Below are positions 8,479 to 16,947 of a stretch of 64,000 bases of DNA, one piece after another. Position numbers and translations under genes: made by a program. This DNA is from Niabella sp. (lineage in GTDB: Bacteria > Bacteroidota > Bacteroidia > Chitinophagales > Chitinophagaceae): contig NZ_JASLGT010000027.1 in NCBI RefSeq assembly GCF_030150205.1, positions 124,001 through 188,000 on the forward strand, read 5' to 3'. Position 1 is the stretch's first letter, and every line of letters begins with the position of its first letter. The notes beneath the pieces are model-generated. The model saw only the letters and a program-made list of their open reading frames with translations, was not told the origin of the DNA and made no database searches.

Positions 8479-9612
8479 TCAACGCTTTTCCTTCTGAACC
8501 ACAATTGCCGCATTACAACCTCCAAAACCGGAGGCTGTTTTTAAGAACGCATATACCGGTTTTTTGGTAAGTGTGCTGCAAACATGAATGGGTTCTGCCG
8601 TTCCGGGCGTTTCAAATCCCAGGGTTGGAATGATGGTTTGATGGTGCAATGATTCAATACCCATAACCGTTTCCAGCAAACCGGCAGCACCCAGGGTGTG
8701 CCCGTAGTATCCTTTCAGACTATTTACGGGAACCGTTTGTAATCCGGCAAGGTTGATGGCCCTGCTCTCCATATCATCATTATAGATGGTAGCTGTTCCA
8801 TGTGCGGAGATAAAGTCGATGGCTGCAGCAGCAACTTCCGCTTCCTTCATGGCATGATCAATGGCCATAAACAATTCTGCACCCGTTCTGGAAGGTCCGG
8901 AGATATGATTGGCATCATTGCTTACGCCGCCTCCGCTTATGATGACGGTGTCTGTTCCTGCCGGGCGCGTAGTGGAAAGCACCATTGAAGCGGCGGCCTC
9001 TCCCAGGTTGATCCCATTGCGGTTGGCATCAAACGGTTTGCAAAGCACATCGCTTACTGCATGAAACGATTGAAACCCCGACAGGATAAAACGGGTGATC
9101 AGATCTGCACCGGCTACTACAACCGTTTTATATTTACCGGCTTCCAGCATTCGTTTGGCGGTAATAATGGCCAGGGTTCCGGAAATACAGGCATGAGAAA
9201 CGATCAGCGGAGGATGCTTAAAACCAAAATAGTCCGAAATTTTCCGGGCAGATACCGTTAGTCCTACCTCTTTTTTTAGCTCGCCGGTTACCGGTTGTGT
9301 TTCCAGCAAACCGATATTGCCCTTGGTAGTGGAAAGGATCCATGCCGTATCCGGCGCTGCGGGATCTATATCCGCCTGCCGGATCACATCCGCCATGGAA
9401 GCTGCCGTGAGCGCTTCAAAAGGAGTGAAGGAGGCGTTGTTTTCGTAAAATGCCGGATCCATCAACGCGGCACAAAACGGCACGGGGCTTTTGGAGGCGT
9501 CATTGTGTACGGAAACCGCTGTTCGCCCGGCAGACAGCGCTTCGAAGTTCTCTTTTGCCGTGTTTCCCAGGGGGGAAACAATATTCTGCGCTAAAACGAA
9601 CACCTTCTTCAT
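8479..9612 (-). CDS. Beta-ketoacyl-ACP synthase, pigment cluster
   Basis: A 377-residue condensing enzyme if started at MKKVFVLAQN (9612), 5 bases after the thioesterase stop; an upstream in-frame ATG at 9642 would overlap that gene by 25 bases. The triad is complete: Cys142 in SHACISGTLA, His271 in SAHGTATIYND and His305 in KGYYGHTLGAAG. It is somewhat shorter and more diverged than the FabF-like copy at 3821-5023. It probably elongates or primes the polyene chain. The three intact synthases may differ in chain-length or starter preference, which cannot be judged here. Confidence 0.88.
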   Translation of the reverse strand: MKKVFVLAQNIVSPLGNTAKENFEALSAGRTAVSVHNDASKSPVPFCAALMDPAFYENNASFTPFEALTAASMADVIRQADIDPAAPDTAWILSTTKGNIGLLETQPVTGELKKEVGLTVSARKISDYFGFKHPPLIVSHACISGTLAIITAKRMLEAGKYKTVVVAGADLITRFILSGFQSFHAVSDVLCKPFDANRNGINLGEAAASMVLSTTRPAGTDTVIISGGGVSNDANHISGPSRTGAELFMAIDHAMKEAEVAAAAIDFISAHGTATIYNDDMESRAINLAGLQTVPVNSLKGYYGHTLGAAGLLETVMGIESLHHQTIIPTLGFETPGTAEPIHVCSTLTKKPVYAFLKTASGFGGCNAAIVVQKEKR

Positions 9613-9617
9613 GCCCT

Positions 9618-10037
9618 TTATTTCACAAATTTTTGCTTCCACTCCTGAAAGAACGGAGGATTGTTCAATAAAAGGGTTTGTGTATCCTTATCCAGGAAAA
9701 CCTGTGTGGTTCTGCCGGTTGCCACGAGGGACCGGTCTGAAGCTTTGTATAAATTAAACCGGAAATTGATCTTGGCCGCTTCACAAGGCTCGTAAATGGT
9801 TTCTACCACTACACTGTCGCCGAATTTCAGCGACTTCTTGTAATTGCATTCTGCGTGAACGATCGGCACCACCACATTTTCCTTAAAAAAATCAAGATAA
9901 CCGATACCATATTTTTTTCCGAAAGCTTCCCGGCCATCTTCAAAATAGCGGATGTAATGACCATGCCAGACAATGCCCAGCGGATCGGCTTCGTTAAAAC
10001 GGATGAGCACCTCGGTTGTATCTTTAAGTTCCTTCAT
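9618..10037 (-). CDS. 4-hydroxybenzoyl-CoA-type thioesterase
   Basis: A 139-residue single hotdog-fold protein starting at MKELKDTTEV. The motif RFNEADPLGIVWHGHYIRYF carries the family's catalytic Asp (Asp18) and the adjacent HGHY. The start codon overlaps the stop of the upstream gene by one base (TAATG), a strong coupling signal, so 10037 is preferred over the ATG at 10052. Family members hydrolyse acyl-CoA or acyl-ACP thioesters. In aryl-polyene type clusters such a thioesterase may release or edit chains. Substrate is unknown. Confidence 0.88.
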   Translation of the reverse strand: MKELKDTTEVLIRFNEADPLGIVWHGHYIRYFEDGREAFGKKYGIGYLDFFKENVVVPIVHAECNYKKSLKFGDSVVVETIYEPCEAAKINFRFNLYKASDRSLVATGRTTQVFLDKDTQTLLLNNPPFFQEWKQKFVK

Positions 10038-10681
10038 TATTTCGATTTCCACGCAGCGTATTTACTGCTTTTAATATTGTCGATCACTTTTTTGAACCCG
10101 GTGGCCCAGTAGTTCCGGAAGCTAAAACCCATACCTACAGAACCCTCTACGCGCTCCGTTATCAATATCTTTTTTGAACGGATATCGAATAAAGTTACCC
10201 AAACCGATAATTCCTTTTTGGGCTTACTCATTCCATCTACTACAAACAAGAGCCCTGTACCTTTTTTATCGCCGGTATTAAATCCCTTTACCAGGGTAGT
10301 GATATCACTTTCCTTTAGGTGGTTGTAATCTTCTGAACTGGAAGAAAGCAGTGTTTCGGGGTCCCGCTTCTGGTTTCTCTTAGATACAAAACTGAGGTCG
10401 CTGTTGAGTTCATCTTTCCGGAACGCACCGGCAATGTCGTACTTTTTAGACTCATTTACCATCAGATCGTTAATACCATCAAACTGGCGGGCCACAATAT
10501 CATCGGCCTTTGCAGCAGCGTCACCGATCAGTTTTGCTTTTGTAAAGTCAATGCCGAAATAATAGATCGGCGTTTCTTTGTTGGTCAATACCTCACTGAG
10601 GGTTTGGGCCTGGCTGCGCAATCCGGTTACTGCGGTAAATGCAAAAAGCAGCAACAATATTTTGGTGGAGATCTTTTTCAT
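10037..10681 (-). CDS. Secreted protein of unknown function in pigment cluster
   Basis: A 214-residue protein with a good signal peptide (KILLLLFAFTAVTG, cleavage probably after SQAQ). I do not recognise a named domain. The mature part is rich in Lys, Asp and Ser and contains YYFGIDFTKAKLIG and LSVWVTLFDIRSKKIL, suggesting a soluble periplasmic alpha/beta protein. It lies between the dehydratase and thioesterase genes and shares a TAATG junction with the latter, so it is part of the operon. A role in handling the pigment or its lipid carrier in the periplasm is plausible, but only from position. Confidence 0.75.
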   Translation of the reverse strand: MKKISTKILLLLFAFTAVTGLRSQAQTLSEVLTNKETPIYYFGIDFTKAKLIGDAAAKADDIVARQFDGINDLMVNESKKYDIAGAFRKDELNSDLSFVSKRNQKRDPETLLSSSSEDYNHLKESDITTLVKGFNTGDKKGTGLLFVVDGMSKPKKELSVWVTLFDIRSKKILITERVEGSVGMGFSFRNYWATGFKKVIDNIKSSKYAAWKSK

Positions 10682-10714
10682 GATTTATGTTTGTTTTTAG
10701 TTGTTGAAAAAATT

Positions 10715-11131
10715 TTATCCGGCAACAAATATGCGCATTTCACAGGAAGCGATCACATCGCCATTTATAGCGATGCTGCCATCCACAATGGTGGCATTGA
10801 ATACCTGATTTTTAATAAGAACAGACGTTTCCAGTACCTCGCCGATGGCCGGCAACCGGTTTATTTTTAACTGTTGTACAGCCCCGATAAAGCCCACCGG
10901 AACCGGTTTGTTTTCCTGTTTACAGCTGTATCCGATACGCGCTGCTGCCGTTTGAGCAATATTTTCTACCAGTCCGGGTTCTTTTAAAAACCCGTCTGCT
11001 ACCAGGATATTGTCTTCTGTTACTGTAAACTGTGTTGTAGCGCCACTATCATCCGAACGCTCCAGCGTTTGCACCATCACAAAAGGGGGGCGTTGCGGAA
11101 TATAAGGCAAAATGTCCTTGGCTATACTCAT
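10715..11131 (-). CDS. Hotdog 3-hydroxyacyl-ACP dehydratase-like protein
   Basis: A 138-residue hotdog protein. The start YIPQRPPFVMVQTLER matches the FabZ N-terminal PHRxPFLLVD region, and PGLVENIAQTAAARIG matches the helix that carries the FabZ catalytic Glu. The classical GHFPG His motif is missing: the stretch reads VADGFLKEPG. This resembles aryl-polyene dehydratases, which diverge from FabZ here. It should remove water from 3-hydroxyacyl-ACP to build the conjugated polyene, possibly as one half of a heteromeric enzyme. No other dehydratase is seen in the window. Confidence 0.75.
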   Translation of the reverse strand: MSIAKDILPYIPQRPPFVMVQTLERSDDSGATTQFTVTEDNILVADGFLKEPGLVENIAQTAAARIGYSCKQENKPVPVGFIGAVQQLKINRLPAIGEVLETSVLIKNQVFNATIVDGSIAINGDVIASCEMRIFVAG

Positions 11132-11297
11132 ACTCTAATAAACAGTTGGCGTTTTCCAAGGCCAACGCGCTAAAATTACAGAAACTTTGGTTTGCAGCAG
11201 GAGTTTTTATCCCGGTTGTTATTTGTACCGGATCAATCGTCATTCGGGGTTCATGGAAAGGGAAACTACTGCCGCCGGGATCGGAAATCCCGCCTGT

Positions 11298-12188
11298 TTA
11301 TGACCTGGTTTCATTCCAAAACGGGTAATAATTGTACCATTGATCGGGATAACGCTGTACTTTTTCGGCCATCTGCTGCGCAAAATCGGCCAGGATCGCT
11401 TCGGGACCGGCTTTTTCAGGGTGATTGCGGTATACCATTCCCGGAGTAGCAAAAAAATGATAGTGCCGGGATGATTCCTTTAATGCAAATACAAAAGAAA
11501 CCGGCACCGGCAGTTTTGCCGCAATGGTAAAGGGCCCTGCAGGAAACCGGGCAGGGGCACCAAGAAAAGGAATGGTGAGCGTTTTGTTCCCTTCCAAAAA
11601 CCGGTCCGCATGCATACAGACCAGTTCGTTATTATTCAGCGCCTCCATGATCTCGTAAATATGGGATATATTATCCCGGATGACGATGATGCGGGCATTG
11701 CGCCCGCCGGTAACCCCATCCAGGTATTCCTTTATTTGCCGGTGTTCCCCGTCATACATCACGATGTTGATCCTGGCATTGAGTCTTTTAAGCAGGTGGC
11801 CGGCAATTTCCCAGTTACCGATATGGGCGCTCAGCAAGAGCCCCCCCTTTCCGGCAGCCACCATTTCACGGAGGTGTGCTTCGCCATCAAAATCAAAAGA
11901 AAAACGGTTCCGGATGCCGCTCATCATTACGATCCGGTCGATGAGTGCCTGCCCAAACCAGTAATAATTCCGGTAGCGGAGCCGGAGGGCTTTTAAACCG
12001 GAATACCCTAACCGTTTGTGCAGGTAGTATTTTATGGCCTGGTTGGCCCGGGCACTGCATAAAAAATAATAAAATGCTACAAACCGCAGCAGGAAATAGG
12101 CCGGCGCTGTGCCTCCTGCTTTTAAAAGGCCGATAAAAATGCTGTAGCCCAGTTTTGTTCCCCTGGAGCTTCCATCCCAGTTTGCCAT
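11298..12188 (-). CDS. LpxL/HtrB-like lysophospholipid acyltransferase
   Basis: A 296-residue acyltransferase with an N-terminal hydrophobic segment (about 26-45). The catalytic H(X)4E motif is AHIGNWEIAG (His122, Glu127), and ELVCMHADRFL and FPAGPFTIAAKLPVPV follow as further acyltransferase blocks. This family transfers acyl chains from ACP to lipid A or other membrane acceptors at the inner leaflet. In flexirubin/aryl-polyene clusters a homologue is thought to attach the polyene to a lipid. A 166-base gap separates it from the dehydratase gene. Length is normal for the family. Confidence 0.85.
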   Translation of the reverse strand: MANWDGSSRGTKLGYSIFIGLLKAGGTAPAYFLLRFVAFYYFLCSARANQAIKYYLHKRLGYSGLKALRLRYRNYYWFGQALIDRIVMMSGIRNRFSFDFDGEAHLREMVAAGKGGLLLSAHIGNWEIAGHLLKRLNARINIVMYDGEHRQIKEYLDGVTGGRNARIIVIRDNISHIYEIMEALNNNELVCMHADRFLEGNKTLTIPFLGAPARFPAGPFTIAAKLPVPVSFVFALKESSRHYHFFATPGMVYRNHPEKAGPEAILADFAQQMAEKVQRYPDQWYNYYPFWNETRS

Positions 12189-12209
12189 TAATCGGATTGA
12201 ATTTTGCTG

Positions 12210-12506
12210 CTAAAAAAGCATTTTAAACGAAACAATATCGCAGATAACAATTTCGCTTGTATGATTTAAGTATGCAATTACGTATTTCTTTTTATAAGAA
12301 ACACATCGATAATTCAGATCGGTCCACCGTTCATACTTACAGGGCTTATGAACTATCCTTTTATCAGCAAGTTTTTCAATAAAGGAGAAAATATCGTTAA
12401 CAAATTTTTTGGCGGTTTGTGGCAGTCCTTTTGATTCAATAAAATAGGCTATTTCTGCTATAGTAGAAGCTGCGGTCTCTAAAATCCTTACTTCCCTTGT
12501 GACCAT
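12210..12506 (-). CDS. ParE/RelE-family toxin
   Basis: A 98-residue ParE/RelE-fold protein: TREVRILETAASTIAEIAYF is the first strand/helix, then SIFSFIEKL-type helix (FVNDIFSFIEKLADK), and YRCVSYKKKYVIAYLN and IVICDIVSFKMLF form the beta-sheet typical of these toxins. The family includes gyrase inhibitors (ParE) and ribosome-dependent mRNases (RelE); which applies cannot be told. The start overlaps the end of a 56-codon gene at 12488-12658 by 19 bases, the standard antitoxin-toxin arrangement. The pair sits inside the pigment operon, on the same strand. Confidence 0.82.
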   Translation of the reverse strand: MVTREVRILETAASTIAEIAYFIESKGLPQTAKKFVNDIFSFIEKLADKRIVHKPCKYERWTDLNYRCVSYKKKYVIAYLNHTSEIVICDIVSFKMLF

Positions 12507-12658
12507 TTATCAATCAGTTTATATGCCAGTTTTTTCCCTTCCGCCAGTGAAAGTTTTTTTGCAGAAGCCGTTTTTTGAGCAGCCAAAAGCTCCAGCTTCT
12601 CAAATTTTTTTTCCTCAATAACAACGAACTTTTTCTTATCGATGACCAGGGTGCCCAT
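12488..12658 (-). CDS. Small antitoxin partner of ParE/RelE toxin
   Basis: A 56-residue protein found by reading directly upstream of the toxin: begins MGTLVIDKKKFVVIEEKKFE, continues KLELLAAQKTASAKKLSLAE and ends KWSQGK. It is Lys-rich with a predicted helix over residues 16-31 and a basic tail, as in many small Bacteroidota partners of ParE-type toxins. It overlaps the toxin ATG by 19 bases, so the two are translated together. No DNA-binding fold is obvious. The assignment rests on size, charge and the overlap with the toxin gene. Confidence 0.75.
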   Translation of the reverse strand: MGTLVIDKKKFVVIEEKKFEKLELLAAQKTASAKKLSLAEGKKLAYKLIDKWSQGK

Positions 12659-12772
12659 AACACGTACTTTTAGTAAAAATACCTTTTTTTGTGCACACTT
12701 ATAGCACTCAGAAAAGTTTTATTTCCCTGTTAACAGATTGCTGTTCATTCAATAATTAATAAAAATCAGGAG

Positions 12773-13033
12773 TTAGGCCGCCTCTTTTTTCCGGATCTGC
12801 GCGTGTATATAATTATAGAAATCATTGAAGGTTACCAGCGGCAGAAAATCGCCGGGCTGTACCTTAAAATGAAAGTTGCTTTCCAGGGCTACCACCAGAT
12901 CGATATAATCCAGGCTATCCAGGTCCAATACTTCTTTGAGACTTGCCTCCGGCTTTATCAGGTCCGCATCGGCCTCAAATTCATCTACCAAAAATGCATT
13001 GGTTGTATCTATTATTTTCTCCATGCTTAGCAT
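12773..13033 (-). CDS. Acyl carrier protein (pigment cluster, copy 1)
   Basis: An 86-residue carrier protein with Ser40 in EVLDLDSLDYIDLVVALE as the phosphopantetheine site. It follows the first ketosynthase gene by 9 bases, the usual partner arrangement. Met4 (MEKIIDTTNAF) is an equally possible start. The C-terminal half (FHFKVQPGDFLPLVTFNDFYNYI) is typical of carriers in aryl-polyene and flexirubin clusters. Two carriers in one cluster may separate starter loading from elongation; that is an inference. Confidence 0.9.
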   Translation of the reverse strand: MLSMEKIIDTTNAFLVDEFEADADLIKPEASLKEVLDLDSLDYIDLVVALESNFHFKVQPGDFLPLVTFNDFYNYIHAQIRKKEAA

Positions 13034-13042
13034 TAGCTCAAA

Positions 13043-14260
13043 TTACCACTTTTTTACAATGAGGGTAGAGTTGGTTCCCCCAAACCCAAATGAATTGGAC
13101 AAAAATACATCTATATTTTTATTCGTTGTATTTTTTACAATATTTAGGGCTGCAGTATCTGTATCCGGGTTTTCAAAATTGATATTGGGGGCTATAAATC
13201 CGTGCTCCATCATGATACTGGAATACACAATTTCGCTGGCTCCTGCCATCCAGCACTCATGGCCGGTCATTGATTTTGTGGAACTTACAGGTGTATTGCA
13301 TCCCTGGAACACTTCCGCAATGGCCTTGGCCTCGCTGGTATCACCTGCGGGTGTGCTGGTAGCATGGGCATTGATGTAGTCGATCACACCGGGCTCCACC
13401 CCTGCATCATTCAGCGCCATCCGCAGCGATTTTGCAGGCCCTGCCACGGTTGGATTGGAGATATGCTCTCCGTTAGAGGAAAATCCATACCCGATCACTT
13501 CTGCCAGGATCTTTGCACCTCTTTTTTCAGCAGATTCCAGGCTTTCGAGGATTACCGTAGCCGCACCACCGCTGGGAATAAGGCCGTCGCGGTCTTTATC
13601 AAACGGACGGGATGCTTTTTCCGGAGCGTCTTCTCTTACCGAAAAAGCGCCCAGGGCATCAAATGTACCCATCGACAAATGATTGATCTCCTGCGCTCCT
13701 CCGGCCACAACACAATCCTGCAAACCCATTTTGATAAGGATATAGGCCAGCCCGATGGCATGCGAACCGCTGGCGCAGGCAGCACTTACCGTTAAATTAA
13801 TGCCTTTTAACTTAAAGATGGTTGCCAGGTTCATGGTTACCGTAGAATTCAGTGTCTGAAATACGGCAGCCGATCCTACCAGCATGGTATCTTTTTTTTC
13901 GCGGATCAGGTCGGTGGATTCGATCACCGCCTTGGCTGAACTGTCGTTTCCATAAAGAATGCCCGGTTCCAAACGCGCCAGGTCTTCTTCGGAAAGACCG
14001 GCTTCGCGGAGTGCTTCAATTGTTGCCATATAGGCATATTCTCCTTCTTCCGGAAGCATGATGCGGGAGCGCCGGTCCAGCAGTCCTTTGAGCGAAGGAC
14101 GCTCTACAAACCCGGTAAGGGCAGACCGGTATCCAAATGCTTTACGAACGGGATCAAATATGATTCCCGACTTTCCCTGGTACAAAGAGTCTTTTACTTC
14201 TGCAAGGTTCTTGCCGATGCAGGAATAAATTCCACGGCCTGTTATCACCACTCTGTTCAT
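13043..14260 (-). CDS. Beta-ketoacyl-ACP synthase, first gene of pigment operon
   Basis: A 405-residue FabF-like enzyme started at MNRVVITGRG (14260), which fits the normal family N-terminus; an ATG at 14287 would add nine residues. The triad is complete: Cys162 in SAACASGSHA, His299 in NAHATSTPAGD and His334 in SMTGHECWMAG. Nine bases separate it from the acyl carrier gene. Upstream on the minus strand a TAAATTTG element (14266-14273), matching the TAnnTTTG -7 consensus, lies just before the start, but no good -33 element is seen. It is the first gene after the DUF2911 terminator, so it probably begins the operon. Confidence 0.9.
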   Translation of the reverse strand: MNRVVITGRGIYSCIGKNLAEVKDSLYQGKSGIIFDPVRKAFGYRSALTGFVERPSLKGLLDRRSRIMLPEEGEYAYMATIEALREAGLSEEDLARLEPGILYGNDSSAKAVIESTDLIREKKDTMLVGSAAVFQTLNSTVTMNLATIFKLKGINLTVSAACASGSHAIGLAYILIKMGLQDCVVAGGAQEINHLSMGTFDALGAFSVREDAPEKASRPFDKDRDGLIPSGGAATVILESLESAEKRGAKILAEVIGYGFSSNGEHISNPTVAGPAKSLRMALNDAGVEPGVIDYINAHATSTPAGDTSEAKAIAEVFQGCNTPVSSTKSMTGHECWMAGASEIVYSSIMMEHGFIAPNINFENPDTDTAALNIVKNTTNKNIDVFLSNSFGFGGTNSTLIVKKW

Positions 14261-14300
14261 TCGTGCAAATTTAACAGGAAAACACATTCATGCCGGTCAC

Positions 14301-14335
14301 TAAAAAGGGTTACACCCAAACGGGAGAACCCTTAG
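14301..14335 (-). terminator. Probable terminator after the DUF2911 gene
   Basis: AAGGGTT (14305-14311) and AACCCTT (14327-14333) pair across a 15-base loop; on the minus strand they are followed by TTTTT (14302-14306 read in reverse). It lies between the DUF2911 stop (14359) and the first pigment ketosynthase, marking the operon boundary. The loop is long, so the call is moderate. Confidence 0.5.
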
Positions 14336-14358
14336 TATCATCTCTTATGAACGGTAGG

Positions 14359-14874
14359 CTATTTTACGGTAAACCCCGCTTCATGATCGCCCCAGGAAAG
14401 CGAAACCAGGCCATTGTCGCCAATGGTATAGGTTAATACTTCCGCAAATTTTGCCGGTTTTTTACTTTTTACGGTTACCCGGAGGGCATCATCCCCTTCG
14501 CTGTATTCCGTACCCCACTGATCCCATTTTTTACTGAAGATAAAGGTCCAGTCACCGTTTCCGGTTAATACATGCAATCCGTACTTTCCTGCTGGCAAGG
14601 GTTTCCCATTAATGGTGGCATCCTTGCTCAGTTCAAAAAGCGTGGTTTTGTTGGCTCCTGCGCGCCATACTTTTCCATCCATCGGTTCTACATCCTTGCC
14701 GATGGTACGTCCTTTTACAGATGGCTGACTGTAATTTATGGAAACGGTTACCCCCGATTTGGTCGTTTTTGAAACCGATGCCGGAGGGCTGGCCGGCTTT
14801 TTCTTTTCACCGTTCTGGGCCGATACACCGATCACCAGGCAGATCCCTGCTAAAAAAAATAATAGTTTTTTCAT
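14359..14874 (-). CDS. DUF2911 secreted protein
   Basis: A 171-residue protein started at MKKLLFFLAGICLVIGVSAQ, a clean signal peptide; the open frame extends 36 codons further upstream without a plausible N-terminus. The body matches the DUF2911 pattern: VSINYSQPSVKGRTIGK, VWRAGANKTTLFELSKD, LPAGKYGLHVLTGNGDWTFI and FSKKWDQWGTEY. The domain is a secreted beta-rich fold of unknown function common in Bacteroidota. It is a single-gene unit followed by its own terminator. I cannot assign a role. Confidence 0.88.
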   Translation of the reverse strand: MKKLLFFLAGICLVIGVSAQNGEKKKPASPPASVSKTTKSGVTVSINYSQPSVKGRTIGKDVEPMDGKVWRAGANKTTLFELSKDATINGKPLPAGKYGLHVLTGNGDWTFIFSKKWDQWGTEYSEGDDALRVTVKSKKPAKFAEVLTYTIGDNGLVSLSWGDHEAGFTVK

Positions 14875-15463
14875 ATAACCTTTTTTAAAAATTTGCATAA
14901 ACAAGCCTTCTCTTCGATTCTTTTTCGAAACCGCACGCCTGATCCGGAACCTGGATTTAAGGGCGGCTACCCGGTACTGCATTTCATCAACACTTCAACC
15001 CACCCAGGCCGTCTGATAAAGATAACAAAAATCAGGACCATTGTTAAAAAAAAGCAAGCACTTCATTTTTCTTCGTTACCACTTATTCTTTAGCCTGAAC
15101 GTACCGAAGGTTTAAGCAGATAAAAGGAATAACAGTTATCGATTTTATAATCGATCCGCCCCGCTACATCTGTGGTTTTTGAACCCTGACGCCAGCCGGT
15201 TCCTTCTACAAAGATCCGGGCTGACCAGAAGGCCGTTTGTAGTTAATAAATGCCGAAATATTCCGGCAAACCGAATCGTTAGCGCTGTAAAAACGGTCTG
15301 TAAATCATCCGTTTAACAAAGTGCCATTCAGGAATTTCAACATTTAGCGACTCTATTCCGAATCAATTATTCAAATGTCCGATTTTGTTAATACTTTCGC
15401 ATCACTCCGGGAACCTTGAACCCTTGTTCCGGCCCTTTAATAAACATTTTTAAACTCTAAACC
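14875..15463. other. Intergenic region between divergent genes
   Basis: 589 bases between the minus-strand DUF2911 gene and the plus-strand subtilase gene. No convincing gene was seen. ATCGATT and AATCGAT (15138-15144 and 15149-15155) form a perfect 7-bp inverted repeat with a 4-base spacer, a possible operator. TACTTTCG at 15392-15399 resembles a -7 element for the subtilase gene, but there is no matching -33 element. Confidence 0.5.
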
Positions 15464-16828
15464 ATGATGATCAAAGAATCATTCAAACTCGCTGCGGGTT
15501 TATGTCTCGGCCTGTGTTTGTATAGTTGTCAAAAAAGCGGAACAGATTCCGATACCTTATCCCAATCATTAACCGCAGCAAGTAAAGCGCAACGACTGGC
15601 TGAGGCCGGCTCAAACGAAGACTATGTTCCCGGCCAGCTGCTGGTAAAATTCAAAGACGGAACCCCGGCTAAAAATAAAACGGCCATTTTTACAAAACTA
15701 AAAGGCAAACAAAAGGGCAAACTCAATTCAAAAGCCATTCCTGGCTTTGAAGATGAAGGCGACATTGACCTGATCGAAACATCTTCGGATGTGATGGCCG
15801 CTATTGATAATGTAAAGGGTGCATCTGAGATCGAATTTATTGAGCCGAACTACATTTACCGTACGGCCGATGTTTCCAACGACCCTTATTTTACCAGCGC
15901 CCAGTGGAATATGCAGGCCGGCGGATACGGATGCCAGGCCAGCACCGCCTGGGGCAATCATAAAACAGGTTCCGCAAACGTATATGTGGGTGTAGTTGAC
16001 CAGGGGTATATGTATGAGCATGAGGATCTGAGGAATAATGCCGGAGTGAACCCCGGTGAAATTCCCGGCAATGGAATTGATGACGATAAGAACGGTTATA
16101 TTGACGACGTTTATGGCTGGAGCTTTTACGACAACGCCCCCACTATTTACAATGGCAGCGATTTTCATGGCACACATGTGGCCGGAATCATCGGCGCTGA
16201 AGGAGGCAATGGCATCGGCGTAGCCGGCGTGGTTTGGAATGTAAAACTGCTTGGTGCAAAATTTATTGAAGGTACCACAGGTAATGCATTTGCGGCAGCA
16301 CTGGCCATTGATTATTTTATTGCTTTAAAAACAAAACAAAAACTCAATATTGTTGCGCTCTGTTGCTCCTGGGAGGGTAGTGCCAGCTCCAAAAACCTTG
16401 AAGCAGCCATTAAAAGAGCCAATAAAGCAGGCATCCTTATTATTGCGGCAGCCGGTAATAGTGCCAGCAATAATGACAAAACAGCCGTGTACCCGGCAAG
16501 TTATAAAGGAGACAATATCATTTCTGTTGCGTCTATCAACCGCGCAGGCAATCTTTCCAGCTTCTCAAACTACGGTGCCAATACGGTCGATATTGCCGCC
16601 CCGGGAGAAGTGATCATTTCTACCTACCTGAACAATGGCTATGCGGCTATGAGCGGAACTTCTATGGCTGCACCACACGTAGCGGGTGCTGCAGCACTGT
16701 ATGCCTCAACGCATCCCGGTGCCAGCATGAAAGAAATAAGAACCGCAATTATGAATGCTGCTATTCCCACACCTTCGCTTTCCGGCAAGTGCGTTACCGG
16801 CGGCCGGCTGGATATCAGCAGGTTTTAA
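15464..16828 (+). CDS. Subtilisin-family (S8) serine protease, lipoprotein
   Basis: A 454-residue protease with a lipoprotein signal (lipobox LYSC, Cys22), an inhibitor-like propeptide (YVPGQLLVKFKDGTPAKNK to about residue 134) and a complete catalytic domain. The triad is Asp179 in VGVVDQGYM, His235 in FHGTHVAGIIG and Ser400 in SGTSMAAPHVAG; the oxyanion Asn331 is in AAAGNS. It should be exported, lipidated and activated by propeptide removal, acting at the cell envelope. It is followed by a strong terminator, so it is monocistronic. The DQG in place of the usual DTG/DSG is a minor oddity. Confidence 0.92.
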   Translation: MMIKESFKLAAGLCLGLCLYSCQKSGTDSDTLSQSLTAASKAQRLAEAGSNEDYVPGQLLVKFKDGTPAKNKTAIFTKLKGKQKGKLNSKAIPGFEDEGDIDLIETSSDVMAAIDNVKGASEIEFIEPNYIYRTADVSNDPYFTSAQWNMQAGGYGCQASTAWGNHKTGSANVYVGVVDQGYMYEHEDLRNNAGVNPGEIPGNGIDDDKNGYIDDVYGWSFYDNAPTIYNGSDFHGTHVAGIIGAEGGNGIGVAGVVWNVKLLGAKFIEGTTGNAFAAALAIDYFIALKTKQKLNIVALCCSWEGSASSKNLEAAIKRANKAGILIIAAAGNSASNNDKTAVYPASYKGDNIISVASINRAGNLSSFSNYGANTVDIAAPGEVIISTYLNNGYAAMSGTSMAAPHVAGAAALYASTHPGASMKEIRTAIMNAAIPTPSLSGKCVTGGRLDISRF

Positions 16829-16853
16829 CCGGGACCTTTGCATTTGTGCACGG

Positions 16854-16887
16854 GGCTGTTTTCTTACCGGGAAAACAGCCTTTTTTT
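16854..16887 (+). terminator. Rho-independent terminator after the subtilase gene
   Basis: GGCTGTTTTC (16854-16863) pairs perfectly with GAAAACAGCC (16871-16880) across a 7-base loop and is followed by seven T residues. It lies 26 bases after the protease stop codon. Confidence 0.92.
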
Positions 16888-16947
16888 AATAGCTTTCAAC
16901 AGCCTCCCTATTGAAACATCCCGTATAATTTAAAACCCCGCATAGCC

